Shown: positions 57,718-64,000 of the stretch, one piece after another
How the letters are laid out: each line of letters starts with the position of its first letter
Numbering within the stretch: position 1 is the stretch's first letter
Origin: Streptomyces achromogenes
Lineage (GTDB): Bacteria > Actinomycetota > Actinomycetes > Streptomycetales > Streptomycetaceae
DNA length: 64,000 bases
NCBI RefSeq assembly: GCF_030816715.1
Contig: NZ_JAUSYH010000001.1
Span: forward strand, 7,006,001-7,070,000
Direction: 5' to 3'
Program-made: the position numbers and the translations under genes
Notes under the pieces: model-generated
What the model was told of the DNA's origin: nothing
Seen by the model: the letters and a program-made list of their open reading frames with translations, nothing else
Database searches by the model: none

Positions 57718-59514
57718 CTAGGCGGCGGTGCCGAGGTCGGTCTGCTGCGGGGCCGCCTTGGCGACGGCGCGTTCGGTGATGCCCTTGGAAGCGCGGGCGG
57801 AGGCGGCGGAGAGTTCGCCGGCGCCGGGCTCGAGATACCAGGGGCGCAGGTCGAGCATGGCCGCGCGCATGCCGGTGGCGAACGCGAGGGCGGTGCCCTT
57901 GGGCAGGGATCGGATGGCGTCGGCGGCCAGGATGCGTTCTTGCCGCATGCTGACGGACGTGGACTTGCCGGACTCGGAGATCGAGGTGGAGGTGGTCTCG
58001 ACGTCGTGGTCACCGATCAGGCGGGACAGCTTGTCGGCGAAGTCCGGGTCGTCGATTCCGGACCCGATGACCTTGATCGTGGAGGCGCTCCACATGGCGT
58101 CCATTCCGGCGTCGCCCCAGACCTTCTGGCCCTGCCGGTAGCTCTGCAAGATCGTGATGGGAATGATCCCGCGGCTGCCGAGGTGGGAGTAAAGGTCCGG
58201 CAAGTCTGAGATTTTGCAGACGTTGGCGGCCTCGTCGAGGATCGCCAGCATCGGCGGGTCGAGGCGTCCGCCGGCGCGTTCGGCCTGGGCGGTCGCGGCC
58301 CGCATGACCGAGTCCGCGCACGCGGCGATGAGGGCCGAGGCGCCGCCACCGCCGTCCTTCGACAGCAGATAGAGCGTGTCCTTGGAGGTGACGAACTCGC
58401 TCGGCTTGAACTCCGCCACGTCCTTCTGTGGCGTCACCCATGCTGCGATCTCGCTGTTGAGCAGGGCGGCGGCGTACTGGCGGGCGGTCTCGTAGATCCC
58501 GTCGCGGGTCTCCGGCGGGCCCTCCACGGTGCCCTTCAACTGCGCGGCGACGGCGGCGAACCCATGGTCGCGCAGAATGTCCAGCGGGGTCCGGTCGGCG
58601 GGGAAGGCCAGCCACTGCATCACGTCGGTGATCGGCCGCTTGGCGAGCGCAGCTGCCAGGAAGAGCTGCGAGAGGATGTTCGATCCGGCCTTGGACCAGA
58701 AGTCGCCCTGCTGGGAGGCGTCGACGCTGGCGGCGAGGAAGTGGCCGGCGAGGCGGCCGGCGCCGTCGAGGGTCTTGGCGTCGGACAAGGGGTTCCACCA
58801 CATGGCCCGTTCGGCGTGGGCGATCTGCTGCGGGTCCATCGACCAGGTCCGGCCGACGGCTGCCCGCGCGTCGAGCGTGGCCGTGTAGGCGTCGCCTGCG
58901 GCCTTGTTGGAGGTGAGCAGGACGGGGCCGGGCGCGTTGAGGATGGAGGGGATCGCCAGCGACGTGGTCTTGCCGGAGCGCGGTGCCATGATCGCGACGG
59001 CGACGTCCTCGTACCCCATGCGTACTTCGTGCTTCGTGCCCTGGAGGTTGCCGAGCAGGATGCCGGTGTCGGCCGGGTTGAGATGCTTGGCGTCCTTCAG
59101 ACTCGGGCGCAAGGAGCGGGCCTTGGCGGTGATGGCCTTGGACATCAAGGGCTCGATGTCCCGGTGCTTGGCCATGCCGGCGACGCGCTTCCTGCGTCCG
59201 CCGCTGCTGTCCTTGTGCCGCTTGTACAGCACGGCGGCTGTGATCCCGAGTACGAGCAGGACGGCGCCGGGCAGGATGCGCGTGCCCCACAGCAGGGACG
59301 TGTCGCCGAGGCGGGGCCACAGCTGATCGGGATGGAGCAGCGCCTGCACGGGCTGATAGGGCGCGCGGGGACCGGCGTCGGTGGCCCAGGCGGTGAGATT
59401 GCCGCCCAGCCACGCCAGATTGGACAGGGGGACGGCGATGGCGAGGACGACGCCCAGGACGCGGAAGGCTGTGTCGTAGCCGTCGGTGGACGAGGTGGAA
59501 GAGGGCTGGGGCAA
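57718..59514 (-). CDS. VirD4/TraG-like conjugative coupling ATPase
   Basis: 598 residues. Two N-terminal membrane helices (residues about 18-40 and 80-98) precede the soluble ATPase. Walker A is IMAPRSGKTTSLAIP near residue 173 and Walker B is LAILDEAANVCK near residue 420, followed by YSHLGSRGIIPITILQSYRQ, the TraG/VirD4 pattern. It would deliver DNA to a transfer channel. The start is TTG 59514 or CTG 59526; neither has a strong ribosome site. This gene is the best evidence that the 49-64 kb block is a conjugative element. Confidence 0.85.
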   Translation of the reverse strand: MPQPSSTSSTDGYDTAFRVLGVVLAIAVPLSNLAWLGGNLTAWATDAGPRAPYQPVQALLHPDQLWPRLGDTSLLWGTRILPGAVLLVLGITAAVLYKRHKDSSGGRRKRVAGMAKHRDIEPLMSKAITAKARSLRPSLKDAKHLNPADTGILLGNLQGTKHEVRMGYEDVAVAIMAPRSGKTTSLAIPSILNAPGPVLLTSNKAAGDAYTATLDARAAVGRTWSMDPQQIAHAERAMWWNPLSDAKTLDGAGRLAGHFLAASVDASQQGDFWSKAGSNILSQLFLAAALAKRPITDVMQWLAFPADRTPLDILRDHGFAAVAAQLKGTVEGPPETRDGIYETARQYAAALLNSEIAAWVTPQKDVAEFKPSEFVTSKDTLYLLSKDGGGGASALIAACADSVMRAATAQAERAGGRLDPPMLAILDEAANVCKISDLPDLYSHLGSRGIIPITILQSYRQGQKVWGDAGMDAMWSASTIKVIGSGIDDPDFADKLSRLIGDHDVETTSTSISESGKSTSVSMRQERILAADAIRSLPKGTALAFATGMRAAMLDLRPWYLEPGAGELSAASARASKGITERAVAKAAPQQTDLGTAA

Positions 59515-59563
59515 GGGCTGTTCCAGGGACGCGGGGAAAGGAACGCGGCGCGGGCGGGGCCGG

Positions 59564-60322
59564 TCAGCGGGTACGGCGCGGCGAAGGGCCGTGCGGCGGG
59601 GGCGGGGCAGTGGTCGCTGGGCGGTGCCGGGCGGCGAGGGCGTTGACGCGTCGCTCCAGGGCGAAGGCGATGTCTGGCGGGGGGACGTGACGGGTTTGCA
59701 TGGTCATGCGGTCGCGGGCCAGGCCCGGGATCCGGCTCGGATCGCGGGTAATGGGTGTCCGGTCGGCCAGCGACTGCGTCACCGCGGCGATCAGGTGCAG
59801 CGGGGTGGTGCCGGTGAACACGGCCCGCCAGATCGTCGGGTCCTGGATCACCGCAGTCTCGATGCTCCACAGATCCCGGCCGGGGGCGCCGATCCGCCAG
59901 ACATGCACGATGTTGTCGGGTGAGGCGAGGCAGCCGAGGTGGGGCGGCGTGTGCCAGCCGGCGTCCCGCAGGGGGGCGCAGGGATCGGGCGCCGCGGTGG
60001 GCGGGCCGGATGGATCGGTCAGGGCGTCGGTGAAGGCGGCGATGATCTCGACGGGGGTGCGGGCTTCGAAGGTGGCCGTCCAGCCGGGGTGATCCGCGGT
60101 ACGCGCGTGCCGGATGGTCCACCAGCCCGGATCGTCCGGGTCGGGGTCCAGACGCAGCTGGGTGTACTGGTCCGGGCTGGTGAGCAGGACCCGCGGCATC
60201 AGCGGGTCGTGTCCGTAGCTCCAGCCGGCGGCGCGGTGCAGCGGCACGGTGATCCAGCCGGGATCTCCGCCGCCCGCGAGATGGCGCGGGGTGATGAGCG
60301 CCTGCTCGACGGTGTCGTTCAC
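59564..60322 (-). CDS. DUF317 (SPDY) domain protein
   Basis: 252 residues from GTG 60322, which overlaps the preceding stop (GTGA). Two repeats of the domain are visible: PRHLAGGGDPGWITVPLHRA then LLTSPDQYTQLRLDPDPD and WTATFEARTPVEIIAAFTDAL, followed by GCLASPDNIVHVWRI and WRAVFTGTTPLHLIAAVTQSL. The SPD motif gives the family its name. Function is unknown; these are abundant in Streptomyces plasmids and integrative elements. Confidence 0.8.
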   Translation of the reverse strand: MNDTVEQALITPRHLAGGGDPGWITVPLHRAAGWSYGHDPLMPRVLLTSPDQYTQLRLDPDPDDPGWWTIRHARTADHPGWTATFEARTPVEIIAAFTDALTDPSGPPTAAPDPCAPLRDAGWHTPPHLGCLASPDNIVHVWRIGAPGRDLWSIETAVIQDPTIWRAVFTGTTPLHLIAAVTQSLADRTPITRDPSRIPGLARDRMTMQTRHVPPPDIAFALERRVNALAARHRPATTAPPPPHGPSPRRTR

Positions 60323-60927
60323 GCGCACCACCGCCGGGCCGCAGACGACGCAGCGGCGGCCTTGGACACGTGCGGGGCCGTGATCGATACCGGTGCGGAT
60401 GCCTTCGGCTGCTTCTGCGCCAGCGCGTTGATGGCGAAGAGAGCCTGGCCGTGGATCGCCCACTGGTCGAGGTAGTGCCAGGCTTCCGCGTAGCTCTCGG
60501 CGAGCGGTTCCTCGAACGCCTCGGTCCCGGGCCGGGCACACGCGGGCAGTGCGCGGCGCACGGCGAGCCAGTCGTCGTGGACGGCGTACAGCCCCTTGGT
60601 GCTGTCGCGCAGTTCTCGCACCTGCCATGCGTAGCGCCGGGTCCGGGCGGAGGCGGGCAGCTGGGCGAGCTGCTGCTCGGCAACGTGCACCAGTTCGTCG
60701 GCGTGGTAGTACACCCGGCCGAAGGCGCCCAGGGTGTCGGAGTCGCGCAGGCGCTGCCGCAGGCCGTACGCGTCCTCGTCGTAGGGCTGGTGCGAGTCGG
60801 GGTCGGAGTGCTGGTCGGAGTAGGCGTCCCAGGCGGCGAGGACCTGCCTGCTTACCCGCAGGTAGATGGCGAGTTGGCTTAGGTAGAGCTGGTGCGCCGG
60901 GCTCGCGGGTTCGAGTGAAATGGTCAA
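60319..60927 (-). CDS. Helical hypothetical protein of the element operon
   Basis: 202 residues from TTG 60927, which has AAAGG 6 bases upstream. Rich in helices (HQLYLSQLAIYLRVSRQVLA, RVYYHADELVHVAEQQLAQL, AEAWHYLDQWAIHGQALFAI) with no recognised family. It could be a coiled structural or adaptor protein. It overlaps the DUF317 gene downstream and is 64 bases from the DUF317 gene upstream. Confidence 0.6.
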   Translation of the reverse strand: MTISLEPASPAHQLYLSQLAIYLRVSRQVLAAWDAYSDQHSDPDSHQPYDEDAYGLRQRLRDSDTLGAFGRVYYHADELVHVAEQQLAQLPASARTRRYAWQVRELRDSTKGLYAVHDDWLAVRRALPACARPGTEAFEEPLAESYAEAWHYLDQWAIHGQALFAINALAQKQPKASAPVSITAPHVSKAAAASSAARRWCA

Positions 60928-60991
60928 GAGGGGCCTTTGGGGCTGCAGTTCTGATGGAGGTGCGGCGCGGCCGGGGGCCGCGCCGCGTGGT

Positions 60992-61810
60992 TCAGCGGCC
61001 CCGGGCCGTAGTAGCCGCCATCTCGGTGGCGGGTGCCGGCGCGGGGCGCGTGGTCGGCGCATTGCTGCGGCGGGCCTTGCGGGCGGCGACACGGATGGCT
61101 TTCAGACGCGCGTCGTGGGCGGCGGCCAGCTGCTCACCCTGAGCGCCGCGTTCCACCTGGGTGACCAGGTGGGAGTGCGGGACGTCGTAGTGGCCGCGCG
61201 GCACGGGCGCGGGATCGGTGAGGGCGGTGGCGAAGGCGGCGACCAGGTGGCGGGGCGTGCGGTCGTCGAAGTACGCGTGCCACAGCCGGTTGTGGCCGCC
61301 GAGACCGGTGGGGAGCGCCACTTCGGCGGTCCAGCTGAAGTAGTCGCTGGTCAGCGTCGCCCGCCGCTCCATGGTGGTGATGCCGTCCGGATGGCGCGCA
61401 CTCTCATTGCCCCGCTCGTCGCGCTCGTAGGTCCAACCCGCTGCTTGCAGCGTCGGCCAGGCATCCGGCTCCGCTGCCGGGGCTGGCTGCAGGAGGGCGT
61501 CGGTGAATCCGGCGATGATCTCGGCGGGCGTGTTGCCGCCGAACGACGCGTGCCAGCGCTCCGCGGAGATCCGCCACCAGGAGGAGTACGTGTCCGCAGC
61601 GGGCTCAAGCACGAGCGTGTGCCGGAAGTCGGGGCTGGCCAGGACGACATGGGGAAAGTCAGGGTCGGCGTAGTTCTTCCACCCGCCAGCCCGCAACGCC
61701 TGGGTGACATGGCGCGGGTCGCCGGGCCCGGCGAGATGACGGGGACTGGTGTCGAACCAGATACGAGACCAGGGGTCGTCGGCCTTGCTGGAGATGTAGG
61801 GGCGGGTCAC
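60992..61810 (-). CDS. DUF317 (SPDY) domain protein
   Basis: 272 residues from GTG 61810, sharing bases with the preceding stop. It has two domain copies: SPRHLAGPGDPRHVTQALRA, VVLASPDFRHTLVLEP, WHASFGGNTPAEIIAGFTDAL, and later LWHAYFDDRTPRHLVAAFATAL. The C-terminus is a basic Ala/Arg-rich tail. It is the intact paralog of the pseudogene at 54.7-55.6 kb. Confidence 0.82.
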   Translation of the reverse strand: MTRPYISSKADDPWSRIWFDTSPRHLAGPGDPRHVTQALRAGGWKNYADPDFPHVVLASPDFRHTLVLEPAADTYSSWWRISAERWHASFGGNTPAEIIAGFTDALLQPAPAAEPDAWPTLQAAGWTYERDERGNESARHPDGITTMERRATLTSDYFSWTAEVALPTGLGGHNRLWHAYFDDRTPRHLVAAFATALTDPAPVPRGHYDVPHSHLVTQVERGAQGEQLAAAHDARLKAIRVAARKARRSNAPTTRPAPAPATEMAATTARGR

Positions 61811-62160
61811 GACGTCGCCGGGGGACCTGCGGGCTCGAACGCGTGGCCACTTAGGCGCTGCACGTCCCAGTGCAGGACGTGCCAGTCCGTGGCCTCCTGG
61901 GCGGCGTCCCGGAGCCCGTCGATGATCAGGCGGATCTCGTCGGTCTTGGGGATGGCGGCCTGGTGGGAGACGAGGCGTGCGGCGCTGCGCAGGACGTCGC
62001 CGAGCAGGATGGGGACGCCGGTGTCCTCGTCGAGGAGGCGAGCCAGCAGCGGCAGTATGTCGGCGACGGGTGGGTTGGTGCGCAGGTACTCCCTGAACTG
62101 GGTCAGGGTTGCTGTCGCCTGCGCGATCTGGTCGGAGCTGGGGGTCGAGGGGTTGGGCAT
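61807..62160 (-). CDS. Small hypothetical protein of the element operon
   Basis: 117 residues from ATG 62160 with AAGGA 5 bases upstream. Helical (SSDQIAQATATLTQFREYLR, LLARLLDEDTGVPILLGDVL, LIIDGLRDAAQEATDWHVLH). Similar in style to the 129-residue protein at 63.1-63.5 kb, which also mentions a helix-rich LxLLAxLLD pattern. No family assigned. Confidence 0.6.
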   Translation of the reverse strand: MPNPSTPSSDQIAQATATLTQFREYLRTNPPVADILPLLARLLDEDTGVPILLGDVLRSAARLVSHQAAIPKTDEIRLIIDGLRDAAQEATDWHVLHWDVQRLSGHAFEPAGPPATS

Positions 62161-62203
62161 CAACGTCCTTGCGTGAAACGGGTGGTGAGGGGGCTGGATG
62201 GAG

Positions 62204-62338
62204 TTACTGGTCGGGGCTCTCCAACAGGACCTGGGGATAGCCGGGCACCGAGTGGTTGCTCCAGCTGGTGGCGAGCAGGTACTCGGTCACCTGAATGGTG
62301 GGGCCGTTGACGCGGGAGTAGAAGCGTTCGTGGCTCAC
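62204..62338 (-). CDS. 44-codon truncated DUF317-like ORF
   Basis: GTG 62338 overlaps the preceding stop (GTGA). The product contains QVTEYLLATSWSNHSVPGY and ends VLLESPDQ, which matches the first quarter of DUF317 proteins (compare the RYVTEYLRASGWKDKSKAG segment next door) and stops right at the SPD motif. It is probably a remnant of a longer gene, or a small gene kept by coupling. Confidence 0.5.
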   Translation of the reverse strand: MSHERFYSRVNGPTIQVTEYLLATSWSNHSVPGYPQVLLESPDQ

Positions 62339-63141
62339 CGGGCCCGGCCTGACCGCCCGGCGTACGGGCGGGCGCCGGGAGGGGTGCGTGTCCGGTTGGT
62401 GGCGAAGGAGTTGCGGGCCCACGTGGCCGCCCTGGCGGCGGTGATCCGGGCCTGCTGCCAGGCGCTGAGCTGGGACGGCAGGACGGACACGGAGGTGGTG
62501 CGGATCCGCTGGGAGGACGGGACACGGCCGAGCGGCCGCATCACCGGCTGCGGATCCGACAACGCCGTGCTGAATGCCTGCACCAGATGCATCGGCGTGG
62601 TCGGCGTGAACATCACCTCCCACACACGGCCGTGTTCGTTGCGGGCACCGGCCCACCAGTGTGCCTGCCCGGGGCCGGACTGGTGGAAGCGGACGAAGGC
62701 ATCGCCGTCCGGGCTGCGGGCGGTGAAGTGCTGGCCTCGCTCGGTCTCCCAGCCCTGTTGCTGCAGGGGCTCCCACATGTTGGGGGCGTGCGCCTTGCGC
62801 TCCTTGAACAGGGCGTCGGTGATACCGGCGACTATTTCGACGGGCGTCTGCCGGCCGCAGGTGGCGTGCCATGCCTCCTGGTCCGCGGTCTGCTTCCCGC
62901 TGATGGTCCAGCCGCCGGGCTGGGTGAACGGGTCGTATCCGATACGCACGGACTTGTCCGGGCTGTCGAAGACGACCGGTCCGCCGGCCTTGGACTTGTC
63001 CTTCCACCCGGAGGCGCGCAGGTACTCGGTGACGTAGCGCAGGTCGCCACCGCCGGCGAGATGGCGGGGCTCGACGAGGTAGTGCTGCTGCGCCTGCTGA
63101 CCGGCGGCGCCCCAGCCGGCCCACTGCTTGTTCTGTCTCAC
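62335..63141 (-). CDS. DUF317 (SPDY) domain protein
   Basis: 268 residues from GTG 63141, overlapping the preceding stop. Domain copy one: EPRHLAGGGDLRYVTEYLRA, VVFDSPDKSVRIGYDPFT, WHATCGRQTPVEIVAGITDAL. Copy two: FTARSPDGDAFVRFHQ and WEVMFTPTTPMHLVQAFSTAL. The tail is Arg/Ala-rich. One of at least four family members in this operon. Confidence 0.8.
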   Translation of the reverse strand: MRQNKQWAGWGAAGQQAQQHYLVEPRHLAGGGDLRYVTEYLRASGWKDKSKAGGPVVFDSPDKSVRIGYDPFTQPGGWTISGKQTADQEAWHATCGRQTPVEIVAGITDALFKERKAHAPNMWEPLQQQGWETERGQHFTARSPDGDAFVRFHQSGPGQAHWWAGARNEHGRVWEVMFTPTTPMHLVQAFSTALSDPQPVMRPLGRVPSSQRIRTTSVSVLPSQLSAWQQARITAARAATWARNSFATNRTRTPPGARPYAGRSGRAR

Positions 63142-63527
63142 CGGCGCCGCCTGACGACCATCGCCGATCCGGCGGGCCGCGCAGCCGGGCTGGTGGACGG
63201 GGCGGCGGGCGTGGCGAGCTGCTTGATCGTGCCGGTGTGCTCGTTGAGGTCCTCGCCCACACTGTCGAGTTCGTTGGCCGCGCGTCCCAGGGCCAGCCAC
63301 ACCTCGGGGTGCAGGATGCCCCGCTGAGAGTGATCCTGGGCGAAGCGTGATCCGGTGGCGACCAGTTCGGTGACTCGTCCGAGCAGGCCCTCGTCATAGT
63401 CGAGGACCTTGCCGAGAATCTGGGCGGCCTCGTGCGGCGGCGACTGGGCCAAGAGCTGTGTGAGCTGGCTGAGTTGGCGTGCGATGTCGTCAGCGAGCCG
63501 TACCGAGGAGAGGGGCGGGTGGGTCAT
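63138..63527 (-). CDS. Small helical hypothetical protein
   Basis: 129 residues from ATG 63527 with GGAGG 3 bases upstream. Helical (ADDIARQLSQLTQLLAQSPP, AAQILGKVLDYDEGLLGRVT, LGRAANELDSVGEDLNEHTG) with a Pro/Ala-rich basic C-terminus. Resembles the small protein at 61.8-62.2 kb in composition. Function unknown; overlaps the downstream DUF317 start by GTGA. Confidence 0.6.
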   Translation of the reverse strand: MTHPPLSSVRLADDIARQLSQLTQLLAQSPPHEAAQILGKVLDYDEGLLGRVTELVATGSRFAQDHSQRGILHPEVWLALGRAANELDSVGEDLNEHTGTIKQLATPAAPSTSPAARPAGSAMVVRRRR

Positions 63528-63556
63528 GGGCCTCCTGAACGGGCCAGGTCGGACTG

Positions 63557-64000
63557 CTAGTTGTGGTGGCGGATGCGGTGGCTGTCGACGAGAAGGAACA
63601 TGTCCCGGCGACGGGCTTCGTCGAGGGCCGCTTCGGGGTGCCCGTCGGCCAGCAGGTTGGTCCGTGTGCGGCAGCCGGCGGTGATGGCACGCAGGTAGCG
63701 GCGGAAGAGGGCGGTGGCCAGGCGGGGCTTGCGGTCGGCTGTGATGGGCGGTGGGGTGCGGTCGGTGTTGCGGGTGACGGGGACTCCAGGTGAGGGCTGG
63801 GCCGGCCCCGGGGCCGGCGCGGTTGGTGGTCAGCGCGTTCGGCGAGGGCGCGACGCGCTCGGGGCAGGTGCCGCGGGCGCGGATGACGGCCGGTCTGCTG
63901 GGGATGCGGCGAGGGCGGCGCGGTAGGCGGTGCCGCCGAAGAGGCCGGCATCGACGGAGACCTGGTAGCCGTGACGGGTCAGCACCCACGCAGCCCGATC
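63557..64000 (-). pseudogene. 3' part of an unidentified gene with an in-frame TGA
   Basis: The leftward frame enters from the right edge (AAWVLTRHGYQVSVDAGLFG), runs through a Pro/Ala linker, meets TGA at 63832-63830 and continues in the same frame (ITADRKPRLATALFRRYLRA, LADGHPEAALDEARRRDMFL) to TAG 63559-63557. The coding character on both sides of the TGA suggests one gene with a nonsense change, or a coupled second ORF. The 5' end is outside the window; family not recognised. Confidence 0.5.

Overview
The window is very GC-rich. It uses GTG and TTG starts freely, and it carries narGHJI, SMI1/KNR4, Xre, IS110 and DUF317 (SPDY) families. Together these point to a Streptomyces or close relative. 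It reads as a chromosomal segment with a short respiratory core (0-9.6 kb) followed by about 54 kb of accessory DNA: transposase remnants, defence genes, an unusual biosynthetic-looking operon and a conjugative-element block.

Layout. 0-7.5 kb: 3' end of a hemerythrin-like gene, a strong hairpin, then narG-H-J-I (respiratory nitrate reductase) with start/stop overlaps at every junction. 7.6-9.6 kb: remnant of a DASS-type anion transporter and a DevS/DosT-like double-GAF histidine kinase. 10.2-12.6 kb: IS3 transposase relic, IS110 transposase, and an orphan excisionase-like HTH gene. 13.2-18.2 kb: three co-directional genes that look like an uncatalogued conflict module: a GHKL ATPase fused to a PD-(D/E)XK nuclease-like domain, a HEPN/zinc-ribbon protein, and a DUF5655-type PD-(D/E)XK protein.

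19.1-29.2 kb: an eight-gene leftward operon (Nudix, dTMP-kinase-like, a DUF4254/P-loop/nucleotidyltransferase fusion, phosphoribosyltransferase, family 9 glycosyltransferase, APH-like kinase, SDR, histidine phosphatase). It diverges from an Xre-type regulator followed by a cysteine hydrolase and a TrxR-like flavoprotein. The gene content suggests a pathway making or recycling a sugar nucleotide or nucleoside metabolite; product and role are unknown. 29.3-31.5 kb: SMI1/KNR4 protein and a second Nudix gene.

32-46 kb: a defence island with a three-gene pPIWI-RE system (PIWI-like protein, DinG-like helicase, Y-domain/REase protein with an apparent frameshift) next to a complete type I restriction-modification operon hsdM-hsdS-hsdR. 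A fragment homologous to the 5' end of an endonuclease VII-like gene lies just before hsdM, and the intact copy lies about 8.7 kb downstream.

46-64 kb: a hypothetical gene, two divergent endonuclease VII-like HNH genes, and a long leftward operon typical of an actinobacterial conjugative or plasmid-like element. That operon holds several DUF317/SPDY proteins, a VirD4/TraG-like coupling ATPase, a duplicated DnaB-N-domain protein, a C5-cytosine methyltransferase, a PP-loop (PAPS-reductase-like) protein, an alpha/beta hydrolase and small wHTH-like proteins. Several of its genes are broken (frameshifts, internal TGA codons). Three appear to begin at ATT or ATC codons, each preceded by a Shine-Dalgarno-like sequence. 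No tRNA, rRNA or CRISPR array was seen.
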